Source: Streptomyces sp. NBC_01288 (lineage in GTDB: Bacteria > Actinomycetota > Actinomycetes > Streptomycetales > Streptomycetaceae). From it: a DNA stretch of 64,000 nt. Location: assembly GCF_035982055.1 (NCBI RefSeq), contig NZ_CP108427.1:6137001-6201000 (forward strand), given 5' to 3'. This document shows positions 26,136-34,571 of this stretch, piece by piece. Each line of letters opens with the position of its first letter. The stretch's first letter is position 1. The notes beneath the pieces are model-generated. The model ran no database searches. It was not told the DNA's origin and saw only the letters and a program-made list of their open reading frames with translations. The position numbers and the translations under genes were made by a program.

Positions 26136-27322
26136 TGAGCAGCACCAGCACCAGCACCACCGTCATCACCAACATCGCCACGCTGGTCACCAACGACCCC
26201 TCCCTCGGTGACAGATCTCCCCTCGGTCTGATCCAGGACGCGGCCGTCGTCATCGACGGCGACCGCATCGCGTGGACCGGTGAAACAAGCAAAGCACCCG
26301 CCACTGACAATCGGGTCGACGCCGGTGGGCGGGCGGTCCTGCCCGGCTTCGTGGACTCCCACTCGCACCTCGTCTTCGCCGGCGACCGCACGCAGGAGTT
26401 CAACGCCCGCATGTCCGGGCGGGCGTACAGCGCGGGTGGCATCCGTACGACGGTCGCGGCGACGCGCGCGGCGAGCGACGCGGAACTGGAGGCGAACCTC
26501 ACCCGTTACCTGACCGAGGCCCTCCACCAGGGCACCACCACTTTCGAGACGAAGTCCGGCTACGGCCTGACGGTCGCCGACGAGTCCCGCGCACTCCGCA
26601 TCGCCGCAGCGCACACGGACGAGGTGACGTACCTCGGCGCGCACATCGTCTCGCCGGACTACGCCGACGACCCCGCCGCGTACGTGTCCCTGGTCACCGG
26701 CGAGATGCTCGACGCCTGTGCCCCGCACGCCCGTTGGATCGACGTGTTCTGCGAGAAGGGCGCGTTCGACGGAGACCAGGCGCGCGCGATCCTCACGGCG
26801 GGGCGGGCGAAGGGCCTGCACCCGCGCATCCACGCCAACCAGCTCTCCTACGGCCCCGGCGTCCAACTCGCCGTAGAACTGGACGCGGCGAGCGCCGACC
26901 ACTGCACCCACCTCACGGACGCGGACGTGGACGCGCTGGCGAGCGGCGCGACGGTCGCCACGTTGCTCCCCGGCGCCGAGTTCTCGACCCGCGCGCAATG
27001 GCCGGACGCGCGCCGCCTGTTGGAGGCGGGCGTCACGGTCGCGTTGTCGACGGACTGCAACCCGGGTTCGTCCTTCACGTCCTCCGTCCCCTTCTGCATC
27101 GCGCTCGCGGTACGGGACATGGGGATGACCCCGGACGAGGCGGTGTGGGCGGCCACTGCGGGCGGGGCGGCGGCGCTGCGACGGGACGACGTGGGGCGGG
27201 TGGCGGTGGGGGCGCGGGCGGACCTGATGCTGCTGGATGCGCCGAGCCATGTGCATCTGGCGTATCGGCCGGGGGTGCCGTTGGTGAGTGGGGTGTGGCG
27301 GCAGGGGGCACGGGTTGTCTGA
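26135..27322 (+). CDS. hutI: imidazolonepropionase
   Basis: 395 aa. Metal-binding VDSHSHLVFAGDR, FETKSGYGLT, HANQLSYGPGVQLAVEL, ADHCTHL and STDCNPGSSFTSS are all as expected for HutI. It hydrolyses 4-imidazolone-5-propionate to N-formimidoylglutamate. GAGG lies 5 nt before the ATG, within the duplicated 19-nt unit. Third enzyme step encoded in the operon hutU-M20-hutF-hutI. The PHP-type gene starts 36 nt after its stop and may be co-transcribed. Confidence 0.98.
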   Translation: MSSTSTSTTVITNIATLVTNDPSLGDRSPLGLIQDAAVVIDGDRIAWTGETSKAPATDNRVDAGGRAVLPGFVDSHSHLVFAGDRTQEFNARMSGRAYSAGGIRTTVAATRAASDAELEANLTRYLTEALHQGTTTFETKSGYGLTVADESRALRIAAAHTDEVTYLGAHIVSPDYADDPAAYVSLVTGEMLDACAPHARWIDVFCEKGAFDGDQARAILTAGRAKGLHPRIHANQLSYGPGVQLAVELDAASADHCTHLTDADVDALASGATVATLLPGAEFSTRAQWPDARRLLEAGVTVALSTDCNPGSSFTSSVPFCIALAVRDMGMTPDEAVWAATAGGAAALRRDDVGRVAVGARADLMLLDAPSHVHLAYRPGVPLVSGVWRQGARVV

Positions 27323-27357
27323 CTGATGTCGGGGCTCGGGGGAGGGGTGGGGAGCGG

Positions 27358-28323
27358 GTGGCCGGTAGGGCGGGCGGCTGGTACCGAGGCGACTGTCACG
27401 TGCACTCGACGTGCTCGCACGGTGGTGAGCTGACGCCGGAACGGCTCGCTGCCGAGGCCCGTGCCGCGGGGTTGGATTTCGTGGCCGCCACCGAGCACAA
27501 CAACGCGGACACGCACGGCACTTGGGGCCGTTACGCCGGGGACGATCTGCTGGTGATCCTGGGACAGGAGGTCACCACCCGGACCGGGCACTGGCTCGCG
27601 CTGGGGGTTCGGCCGGGGCAGGTGGTCGACTGGCGGTACGGCGTGCGGGACGGGGTGGTCGGCCGGCATCTCGACGAGGTCCGTCGCGGTGGTGGGTTGT
27701 GTGTGGCGGCTCATCCGCACGCGCCGTACGACTCGGGCACGTTCCTGTACCCGTACCAGGGGTTCGACGCGGTCGAGGTCTGGAACGGGCCGTGGAGTTC
27801 GGATCTGCCCTGGCAGGCCGACAACGAGGCGGCGTTGGCGGAGTGGGGGCGGAGTCTCGGCACGGACATCCGGCGGCAGGGCGGGTGGCGGCCGGCGATG
27901 GGGAACAGTGACGCGCATCTGTCGGGCCAGATCGGTGTTCCGCATACGGTCGTGCGGGCCGAGGAGTTGAGTACGGATGCGGTGCTCGCCGGGATTCGTG
28001 CCGGGCGGAGTTGGATCGCTGAGTCGGCTGCCGTGGAGTTGTCGTTCACGGTTGCTGCGGGCGCTCAACAGGTCGGTGTCGGCGGGAAGTTGGAGAGTTG
28101 CGGCGGGCCGGTGGTGGCTCGGGTGGGTGTGCGCGGCGTGCCTTCGGGGGTGGTCAATTTTCACACCGGGGCGGGGAAGGTGCACGTTGCTTCGCTGTCA
28201 GCCGCGGGAGTGGGTGCGGTGGAATGGCGTACCGACGCGCGGGAGTCGGCGTTCGTCCGGGTCGAGGTACGGCATCCGGGAGGGCGGATGGTGGCGCTGA
28301 GCAACCCGGTAACTCTGCTCTGA
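27358..28323 (+). CDS. PHP-superfamily metal-dependent phosphoesterase/hydrolase (CehA/McbA-like)
   Basis: 321 aa from GTG 27358, with GGGGAG just upstream. PHP motifs are visible: GDCHVHSTCSHGG, TEHNNADTHG, AAHPHAPYDSG and GNSDAHLSGQ. The last 100 residues form an Ig-like or beta-sandwich domain, as in CehA/McbA-type proteins. It has no signal peptide. The reaction is unknown: relatives hydrolyse phosphodiesters or carbamate/aryl esters. It abuts the convergent serine hydrolase gene with zero bases between stop codons. The long open frame upstream, inside hutI, is a shadow. Confidence 0.88.
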   Translation: MAGRAGGWYRGDCHVHSTCSHGGELTPERLAAEARAAGLDFVAATEHNNADTHGTWGRYAGDDLLVILGQEVTTRTGHWLALGVRPGQVVDWRYGVRDGVVGRHLDEVRRGGGLCVAAHPHAPYDSGTFLYPYQGFDAVEVWNGPWSSDLPWQADNEAALAEWGRSLGTDIRRQGGWRPAMGNSDAHLSGQIGVPHTVVRAEELSTDAVLAGIRAGRSWIAESAAVELSFTVAAGAQQVGVGGKLESCGGPVVARVGVRGVPSGVVNFHTGAGKVHVASLSAAGVGAVEWRTDARESAFVRVEVRHPGGRMVALSNPVTLL

Positions 28324-29505
28324 CTACGGGGTGTTGGGGCTCCCTGCGCACAACGCGTGGTCGATCAGGGCGCTGGCGGCGTTCTCCTGGGCGAGGATGT
28401 GGTCCAGGGTGTCGCCGCGGGCCTCGGACATGGAGACCACGGCGCTTCGACCGCCGTTGCCGGTCACGCCGTTGAGGGTGATGTAGCCGCCGTCTCCGCC
28501 CTCGTGGCTCCAGTAGGTTCCTCCGCAGCTCAGGGGGCGTTCGGCGAGGCCGAGCCCGTATCGGCCGCCGGGCCACAACAGTTGGACCTCCGGGCTCACC
28601 GGGACGGTCCGCTTCATCTCGGCGAGTTGCCGCGGCGGCAGCAGGTGGCCGGCGAGCAGCGCGCGGAGGAGGGTGTTCTCGTCGCGGGTGGTCGTGATGT
28701 AAGAGAGGTTCTCGTAGTCCACCGGTATCTGCTCGGTGACGTCCACCAAGGAATCGGGCCCGAAGAGTTGATAGGCCTTCGCGTGGGGCCGGGGCAGGGT
28801 GGACGAAGTACCGCCCCAGCGGGTCTGGTTGAGGCCGAGCGGACGGAGAATACGGTCATCGATCTCCTGGTGGGCGGGCTGACCGGTGGCCTTCTGGATG
28901 ATGGTGTCGAGCAGGACGTAACCGGTGTTGGAGTAGCTCCAGCCCTCGCCGGGTTGGAAGTCCGGCGCGTGGGTCATGGCGCGGGCGATCAACTGCTCGG
29001 GGCGGTAGATGTCGTAGCGCTGCTGGTAGTACTCCTCCGGGGTGGTGTATCCGGGGAGGTCGTCGTGGATTCCGCTGGTGTGCTGGAGCAGTTGGCGGAT
29101 GGTGATGCGGGTGCCGTCGTTGCCGTTGCCGCGTACTACGCCCGGCAGCCAGCGGTCGACCGTGTCGTCCAGCGACAGCCTGCCCTCGGCCTCCAGTTGC
29201 AGCACCACGGTGGCGACCAGCGTCTTGGACGTGCTGGCCATACGGAAGTAGCCGTCGGGGCGGACCGGGCGGCCGGTGCCCAGTTCGGCGGTACCGCTGC
29301 TGGCGACGGACTCCCTGCCGTTCGGCGCGACCGTGCGGGCCTGTACTCCGGTGACGCCGAGGGCGTGGATCGCCTTGGTGTCCTGACGTAGCTGTTCTGT
29401 GGGGGAGGGGGTGGTGGGTTCGGCTACGGCGGTGCCTGTCGCGGCGGCTAGCAGGGTGGCGATGCCGAGGGCCAGGGCGAGGGGCTTGTGCAGGGCCGGA
29501 GTCAT
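28324..29505 (-). CDS. secreted class-C beta-lactamase-fold serine hydrolase (DD-peptidase-like)
   Basis: 393 aa with a signal peptide (LALALGIATLLAAATGTAVA). The catalytic triad motifs are STSK (Ser-x-x-Lys) near residue 92, YSNTGY, and HEGGDGG in place of KTG. It probably acts outside the cell as a D-alanyl-D-alanine carboxypeptidase or esterase. Its TAG and the TGA of the PHP gene are directly adjacent, so the genes share a terminator-free junction. No regulator is linked. Confidence 0.92.
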   Translation of the reverse strand: MTPALHKPLALALGIATLLAAATGTAVAEPTTPSPTEQLRQDTKAIHALGVTGVQARTVAPNGRESVASSGTAELGTGRPVRPDGYFRMASTSKTLVATVVLQLEAEGRLSLDDTVDRWLPGVVRGNGNDGTRITIRQLLQHTSGIHDDLPGYTTPEEYYQQRYDIYRPEQLIARAMTHAPDFQPGEGWSYSNTGYVLLDTIIQKATGQPAHQEIDDRILRPLGLNQTRWGGTSSTLPRPHAKAYQLFGPDSLVDVTEQIPVDYENLSYITTTRDENTLLRALLAGHLLPPRQLAEMKRTVPVSPEVQLLWPGGRYGLGLAERPLSCGGTYWSHEGGDGGYITLNGVTGNGGRSAVVSMSEARGDTLDHILAQENAASALIDHALCAGSPNTP

Positions 29506-29593
29506 GGTCGAACGCTAGGTTCGGGGTCCGGTGGGAGGCGATCCGGTGAGCCTCAGGATCGAGGTGGGGGATAGCCCCCGGGCGGGGGCGTGC

Positions 29594-29803
29594 TCAGGTG
29601 TGGGGTCGGGCTGACTTGAGTTCGCGTATCAGGTGGGTCAACGGGGTGTGGGTGGTGGTGAGTTGGGTGTGGGGGGTTTCGCTTTCGCGGAGGTGGAGGG
29701 TGGTTGGTGAGGTCGCGGCGAGTTCGATGCAGGTGTTGCCGTCGCCGCCGTCGGAGAAGGTGGACTTCTGCCAGTTCCTGGGCTGGGGCATGTGGGGTCT
29801 CAC
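29594..29803 (-). CDS. DUF397 protein, copy 2
   Basis: 69 aa. AGGAGG is 4 nt before the GTG at 29803; ATG 29791 is a downstream alternative. The family pattern NWQKSTFSDGGDGNTCIELA and HLRESETPHTQL is clear. DUF397 proteins are small partners of XRE/DUF5753 regulators in Streptomyces WhiJ/AbaA-type loci. Very similar in DNA and protein to the preceding gene at 29830-30030, so it is a tandem duplicate. Confidence 0.92.
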   Translation of the reverse strand: MRPHMPQPRNWQKSTFSDGGDGNTCIELAATSPTTLHLRESETPHTQLTTTHTPLTHLIRELKSARPHT

Positions 29804-29829
29804 GGTTCCTCCTGTCAGGGTGCCGCTGG

Positions 29830-30030
29830 TCAGCCGAGTATGCATCGACCTGACTTGATGCCGCGTATGAGGTGGGTCAACGAGGCGGGCGTGGTGGTGA
29901 GTTGGGTGTCGGGGGTGTCGCTCTCGCGGAGGTGGAGAGTGGCAGGTGAGGTGGCGGCGAGTTCGACGCAGGTGTTGCCGTCCCCGCCTTCAGAGAAGGA
30001 GGACTTCTGCCACTGGGCGGCCTGAGTCAT
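29830..30030 (-). CDS. DUF397 protein, copy 1
   Basis: 66 aa beginning MTQAAQWQKSSFSEGGDG, then NTCVELAATSP and HLRESDTPDTQL. GAGG lies 7 nt upstream of the ATG. It sits 9 nt after the stop of the XRE regulator gene, and the two are presumably co-transcribed. Probable partner or antagonist of that regulator. Confidence 0.93.
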   Translation of the reverse strand: MTQAAQWQKSSFSEGGDGNTCVELAATSPATLHLRESDTPDTQLTTTPASLTHLIRGIKSGRCILG

Positions 30031-30039
30031 GCTGACGCC

Positions 30040-30891
30040 TCACAGTTCCTTTGCGATTCGGTGGACGAAGTCCCGGGATGCGGCCGGGCCAAGTGCTGTC
30101 TTTTCCACTTTATGGAACAGTTGTCGGAAGCGTTCCAGCTGGGATCCGGTGTCCACGAAGGCCGTGCCGTGGGGTGAGTCCCGCAGAACTGTGTCCAGGT
30201 GAGCGATCGGTCCGCCGATGTACATCATTGCGCTGCTCGCGCCGGCGAATCCGTCCGTGTCGAACGGGATGACGCGTACCGTTGCCTGCTCCTCCTCGAT
30301 GTTCCGGAGGACTTCGAGGAGTTGGGTCCGGGCGACCTTGCGGTCGGCGACGCGGATCCGCAGCGCCGACTCGTGGATGACTGTCTCGTACGTGGCTGAG
30401 TCGGCGCCTTCGAGAGCCGCTCTGCGCCGCATGCGGTGCTCGACACGTGGGGCAAGTTCGCTCGGAGGCAGCTCCGGGACCATGTACCCGAAGACGGCGC
30501 GGGCGTAGTCCGGCGTCTGCATCAGCCCCGGCACATGGGTGATCACGACCTCCCTCAAGAAGGTCGCGTGGTGTTCCAACTCGGCTACGTCTAGGAAGAC
30601 CGGCGGCAGGACACCTCGGTACTCCTCCCACCAACCCCGGGTCCGATCGGCCGCCATTGCCACCAAGGTTTCGACCAGCGACTCGTCCGCGCAGGCGCAG
30701 TGCGCTGCCAGCCTGCGCAGACGTTCCTCGCTGATGCCGGAACTGCCTGCCTCGATCTGGCTCATGTGCGTCGAGCTCGAATTCAGCAGGCCTGCAACCT
30801 CCTTGGCCGACAATCCGGCTGCCTCCCGCAACCTGCGCAACTCGGCACCTAGGCGCACCTGGCGTGCGGTGGGTTGGTTCCGCATGGTCAT
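30040..30891 (-). CDS. WhiJ-like XRE-family regulator with DUF5753
   Basis: 283 aa. N-terminal HTH (LRRLREAAGLSAKEVAGLLN, SSTHMSQIEAG) and C-terminal DUF5753 (WWEEYRGVLPPVFLDVAELE, VPGLMQTPDYARAVF, RMRRRAALEG). These proteins occur in dozens of copies per Streptomyces genome together with DUF397 partners and ATPase-fold proteins and affect development or antibiotic production (WhiJ, AbaA). It is divergent from the ATPase-fold gene at 31089. Start ATG 30891, or 30885. Confidence 0.95.
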   Translation of the reverse strand: MTMRNQPTARQVRLGAELRRLREAAGLSAKEVAGLLNSSSTHMSQIEAGSSGISEERLRRLAAHCACADESLVETLVAMAADRTRGWWEEYRGVLPPVFLDVAELEHHATFLREVVITHVPGLMQTPDYARAVFGYMVPELPPSELAPRVEHRMRRRAALEGADSATYETVIHESALRIRVADRKVARTQLLEVLRNIEEEQATVRVIPFDTDGFAGASSAMMYIGGPIAHLDTVLRDSPHGTAFVDTGSQLERFRQLFHKVEKTALGPAASRDFVHRIAKEL

Positions 30892-31088
30892 TCCGGTAAC
30901 TGCCTCTCTGGGACTCCTCGTTCGGGTGTCAGATTACGCGAACCGCTTGCTTGGGTTGGAATTACTACCCTACCTTCAGTGATGCGACGTACACGCTGCG
31001 GAAGCGCACCGCTTCGTCCTGCCATGACGGCTGCGGCAATGCCACCGCCCGCGCCCATCACCCACCTCACCCCGTCCGGAGCTGCCCC

Positions 31089-31502
31089 ATGCCCGAAACC
31101 GAGCCCGAGCCCTGGGAGTACTCCCTCTCCGTCCCGCACGATCGCCGTGCCGTCACCGTCTGTCGCCGCACCCTGCGCCTGGTGCTCACCGCACACGGCC
31201 TCATCCGGGTCGTGGACACCGCCGAACTCCTCGCGACGGAGCTGGTGGCCAACGCCGTACTGCACACAGAGGGGCCGGTGATGCTCCGTGTGCGGTGGTC
31301 GGCGGGGGTGCTGCGCGTCGGGGCGTGGGACGCGGACCCCGAACCCCCTGAACCGCCGGGGCAGTTGGCGAACCTGTTGGACGCCGAGGCAGGGAGAGGG
31401 CTGGCGCTGGTGCGGGCCTGCGCCGACTCCTGGGGGTGGCAGCCGCTGTCCAGGAACGGGCAGCGCGGCAAGTACGTGTGGTGTGACCTGGACGCCGCCT
31501 AG
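31089..31502 (+). CDS. HATPase_c-fold protein of AbaA/WhiJ-type locus
   Basis: 137 aa, GGAG 7 nt before the ATG. A single GHKL ATPase fold: N-box AELLATELVANAVLHTEG, G1-like VGAWDADPEPPEPPG, G2-like EAGRGLALVRACADSWGW. It resembles RsbW-type anti-sigma/serine kinases but belongs to the regulatory-locus subgroup divergent from XRE/DUF5753 genes. An upstream open frame adds residues unlike the family. Confidence 0.88.
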   Translation: MPETEPEPWEYSLSVPHDRRAVTVCRRTLRLVLTAHGLIRVVDTAELLATELVANAVLHTEGPVMLRVRWSAGVLRVGAWDADPEPPEPPGQLANLLDAEAGRGLALVRACADSWGWQPLSRNGQRGKYVWCDLDAA

Positions 31503-31544
31503 ATCGTTGATCACGTCGAATAGATCGGACAGAAAGGAGAGTTG

Positions 31545-32456
31545 ATGGTCAGCTCGTCGCACGAGGCGCTGCACCGGATCTTCCAGAAGGACCCCGCGCT
31601 TCTGACCCGCGCCCTGCAAAGCGTGTTACGCATCCCCTTCCCGGAACCACGTGAGTTCGCCGCCATGAACGTGGACCTCACCGAGATCGAACCGGTCGAG
31701 AAACGCGTGGACACGCTGCTCCGGGCGGAGACCGACGACGGGGCCTACCTCCTGGTCGTCGAATCACAGGGCAAGCCGGACGACAGGAAACGCGGCAGCT
31801 GGCCGTACTACCTCAGCTACCTGCACGAGAAGTACCGCTGCGAACCCGTGCTCATCGTCATCACCCAGAACAGCGCTACGGCCCGCTGGGCGGCGGAACC
31901 CATCCATCTCGGGGTGCGCGGGTGCCCCTCGCTGACGGTGCGCCCCTTCGTCCTCGGCCCGGACAACGTGCCGGTGATCGTGGACGAGCGCGAGGCCGAA
32001 CGGGACGTACCCCTTGCGGTGCTTTCGGCGATGACACATGGCCGAGGTCCGCAGGCCGCCGCCATACTGGAAAACCTGGCCACCGCCCTGCGGACCATCG
32101 ACCCGGACAGCGCCGCGGTCTTCGTGCAGTTCGTCGACTCATGCCTGGCAGACCGCCAGGCCCAGCAGATGTGGAGGGACCTGATGACGGCGATCCAGTA
32201 CTTCTGGCGACACCCGCTGGCGGAGCAGGTACGAGGTGAAGGCCGGGAAGAGGGCAGGGAGGAAGGCCGAGAGGAGGGGCGCGCCGAGGGGTGGGCGGCT
32301 GCCATTCTGCGTACCTTCCAGCGGCGTCAGATCGACGTCCCCGACCCCGTCCGCGACCGCATCCTCGCCTCCACCGACCTGGACGAACTCGGCACCTGGT
32401 TCGACCGCTCCCACGAGGTCGCCGACGCGCGGGAGTTGTTCACCGAGGGGCCCTGA
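31545..32456 (+). CDS. Rpn/PD-(D/E)XK nuclease-like protein with TTA codon
   Basis: 303 aa, AAGGAG 5 nt before the ATG. The N-terminal domain (VDTLLRAETDDGAYLLVVES, QGKPDDRKRGSWPYYLSYLH) resembles the Rpn/YhgA-type PD-(D/E)XK family, with Glu-Ser-Gln at the E-x-K position. Then follows an EGREEGREEGREEG repeat, typical of this group, and a helical C terminus. Codon 28 is TTA (31626-31628), the rare leucine codon read by the bldA tRNA, so expression may wait for development. Catalytic activity is uncertain because the usual Lys is replaced. Confidence 0.85.
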   Translation: MVSSSHEALHRIFQKDPALLTRALQSVLRIPFPEPREFAAMNVDLTEIEPVEKRVDTLLRAETDDGAYLLVVESQGKPDDRKRGSWPYYLSYLHEKYRCEPVLIVITQNSATARWAAEPIHLGVRGCPSLTVRPFVLGPDNVPVIVDEREAERDVPLAVLSAMTHGRGPQAAAILENLATALRTIDPDSAAVFVQFVDSCLADRQAQQMWRDLMTAIQYFWRHPLAEQVRGEGREEGREEGREEGRAEGWAAAILRTFQRRQIDVPDPVRDRILASTDLDELGTWFDRSHEVADARELFTEGP

Positions 32457-32562
32457 AGCAGAGGGTTGATCCGCCGGGCATCACCCGGTCGTCCCCCGCC
32501 CGGCGGACGCTCGCTCCACCGCCCCGTCCTACCACCGCACCCCGAAAGCCGAGCCCGTCTTC

Positions 32563-33522
32563 TCAACCTCCCGTCAAACCGCCCGTCCCACCTTCCGTGA
32601 GCCGTCGTAGCGAGGCACGGGCCGGCGGCCCCCACGTCGACTTGCCCCCGGGCCGCCCGTGGTCACCGGCATGGCCGATATGGAGGCCGCCGAGGGCCCG
32701 CAGCACCGCACAGCCCCGTGCGCGGCGCAGGGTCGCGGCGTCGGCAGCGGGACGGTAGGCCGCGTGGAAACGGTAGGCCTCGTGGAAGACGTCCGCCGCG
32801 CCGTCCGGCAGCAGGATCCACGTGGCGGCGAGGTCGTAGGCCGGGTCGCCCGCGAAGAGGTCGCCGAAGTCGATCACACCGGCGAACGTGCCGTTCGTGG
32901 TCAGGACGTTGGCCGGATGCAGGTCACCGTGGAGCCACAGCGCCGGGCCCGCACACTCGGGTGCCGCCACGGCGTCCTCCCAGACCGCGCGGACGGCGTC
33001 CGGGTCGGGGATCAGCCCCAGTTCGGTGGCCGACGCGAGCCCGTTCGCGAAGCCTTCGGCGTGGTCGGCGAGCGGGCCCCCACGGCCCCGACCCTCGGGC
33101 GCGTCCTCGGGCGCGGGGCGATGGAGCGCGGTCAGGAAGTCCGCCAGCGCTACGGCCGCCTCCGCGCCGCGTGTCACGGGGGCGCGGTCGGCTGGCTCAC
33201 CCGGTACCCACGTGGTGATGAGCCACGGGCGTGGAAAACGTTCGGAGGGTTCACCGAGGCGCTGCGGGACCGGGATCGGCAGCGGAAGGTGCGGGGCGAG
33301 ACCGGGCAGCCAGGCGTGTTCCTTGCGGAGCAGCGCGTCCGCGGACTCCGTCGCCCACGGCAACCGGACGGCGAGATCGTCACCGAGCCGCCACACCTGG
33401 TTGTCCCAGCCGAGCGCGCCGAGCTTCAGGGGGCGGTCCGCCAGGTCGGGGTACTGATCGCGCAGCAGATCCCGGATCAAAGCCTCGTCGATGTCCGCGA
33501 TGTCCGGCTCGGTGGCCGTCAT
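32563..33522 (-). CDS. aminoglycoside-phosphotransferase-fold kinase (APH family)
   Basis: 319 aa starting MTATEPDIADIDEALIRDLL. The Brenner motif WLHGDLHPANVL (catalytic Asp and Asn) and the metal-binding VIDFGDLFAGDPAYDLA are intact. The family phosphorylates aminoglycosides, other antibiotics, or metabolites such as fructosamines. The substrate is not predictable here. No good ribosome site is seen, so the start could be slightly different. It stands alone between the Rpn-like gene and the sigma-factor terminator. Confidence 0.9.
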   Translation of the reverse strand: MTATEPDIADIDEALIRDLLRDQYPDLADRPLKLGALGWDNQVWRLGDDLAVRLPWATESADALLRKEHAWLPGLAPHLPLPIPVPQRLGEPSERFPRPWLITTWVPGEPADRAPVTRGAEAAVALADFLTALHRPAPEDAPEGRGRGGPLADHAEGFANGLASATELGLIPDPDAVRAVWEDAVAAPECAGPALWLHGDLHPANVLTTNGTFAGVIDFGDLFAGDPAYDLAATWILLPDGAADVFHEAYRFHAAYRPAADAATLRRARGCAVLRALGGLHIGHAGDHGRPGGKSTWGPPARASLRRLTEGGTGGLTGG

Positions 33523-33602
33523 GCGCAACAACCGTAGCCGGGCGGCAAGTTGACCGAAGGCCGGCCGGCGCTCTGAATGATCCGAAACGGACCAGGAACA
33601 GC

Positions 33603-33638
33603 CTGAGCGCGGCGCACGCACACGCGCGCCGCGCTCAG
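33603..33638 (-). terminator. terminator of the sigma-factor gene
   Basis: CTGAGCGCGGCGC (33603-33615) pairs perfectly with GCGCCGCGCTCAG (33626-33638) across a 10-nt loop. It begins about 50 nt past the sigma-factor stop at 33690 (minus strand) and separates it from the APH-fold gene. Confidence 0.75.
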
Positions 33639-33689
33639 CACAGGCAGGGGAAGACCAGGAAGACCGGCTCCCGGAAAATCAAGTCGGGC

Positions 33690-34571
33690 CTACTCCTCGA
33701 CCGTAAGTCCCTTACGCAGCCGCACCAGCGTCCGCGACAACAGCCGCGACACATGCATCTGCGAGATGCCCAGCTCGTCGCCGATCTCCGACTGCGTCAT
33801 GTTGGCGACGAAGCGCAGGGAGAGGATCTGCCGGTCCCGGGACGGGAGTTCGGCGATCAGCGGCTTCAACGACTCGACGTACTCGATGCCTTCGAGCCCG
33901 TGGTCCTCGTAGCCGATACGGTCCGCGAGGGCGCCCTCGGAGTCGTCCTCCTCCGGCTGCGCGTCAAGTGAGCTGGCCGTGTAGGCATTTGACGCCGCCA
34001 TGCCCTCGACGACCTCCTCCTTGGAGATCTTCAGGCGCTCCGCCAACTCGCCCACGGTGGGGGCGCGGTCGAGTTGCTGGGCCAGTTCGTCGCCGGCCTT
34101 GGCCAGGTCGAGCCGGAGTTCCTGGAGCCGGCGCGGGACGCGCACGGACCACGAGGTGTCGCGGAAGAAGCGCTTGATCTCACCCATGATGGTTGGCATC
34201 GCGAAGGTGGGGAACTCGACGCCGCGACTGAGTTCGAAGCGGTCGATCGCCTTGATCAGGCCGATGGTGCCGACCTGGATGATGTCCTCCATCGGCTCGC
34301 TGCGCGAGCGGAACCGGGAGGCGGCGAACTTGACCAGCGCGAGGTTGAGTTCGACGAGCGTGTTGCGGACGTACGAGTATTCGTGCGTGCCTTCTTCGAG
34401 CGACTCCAGCCGCTCGAAGAGGGTCTTGGAGAGCGCCCGTGCGTCGACGGCGCCGATCTCGTCGTACGGGGGGATCTCGGGGAGCCCCTCGATGGGATTG
34501 GGATCCAGTTGTGCCGGTGGGGGTGTCGACGTCGCTGTCGGGGTAGGCGATGCGTCGAGCCGGGGTGACAT
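33690..34571 (-). CDS. sigI: SigB/SigF-subfamily RNA polymerase sigma factor
   Basis: 293 aa, GGAGG 5 nt before the ATG. Region 2 (VRNTLVELNLALVKFAASRF, EDIIQVGTIGLIKAIDRFE), region 3 (APTVGELAERLKISKEEVVE) and region 4 (ILSLRFVANMTQSEIGDELG, ISQMHVSRLLSRTL) are complete. The N terminus is Pro/Thr-rich. This is the stress/development class controlled by partner switching. The divergent STAS and HATPase genes support that and fit the SigI locus of S. coelicolor, so the symbol rests on context. Confidence 0.93.
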   Translation of the reverse strand: MSPRLDASPTPTATSTPPPAQLDPNPIEGLPEIPPYDEIGAVDARALSKTLFERLESLEEGTHEYSYVRNTLVELNLALVKFAASRFRSRSEPMEDIIQVGTIGLIKAIDRFELSRGVEFPTFAMPTIMGEIKRFFRDTSWSVRVPRRLQELRLDLAKAGDELAQQLDRAPTVGELAERLKISKEEVVEGMAASNAYTASSLDAQPEEDDSEGALADRIGYEDHGLEGIEYVESLKPLIAELPSRDRQILSLRFVANMTQSEIGDELGISQMHVSRLLSRTLVRLRKGLTVEE

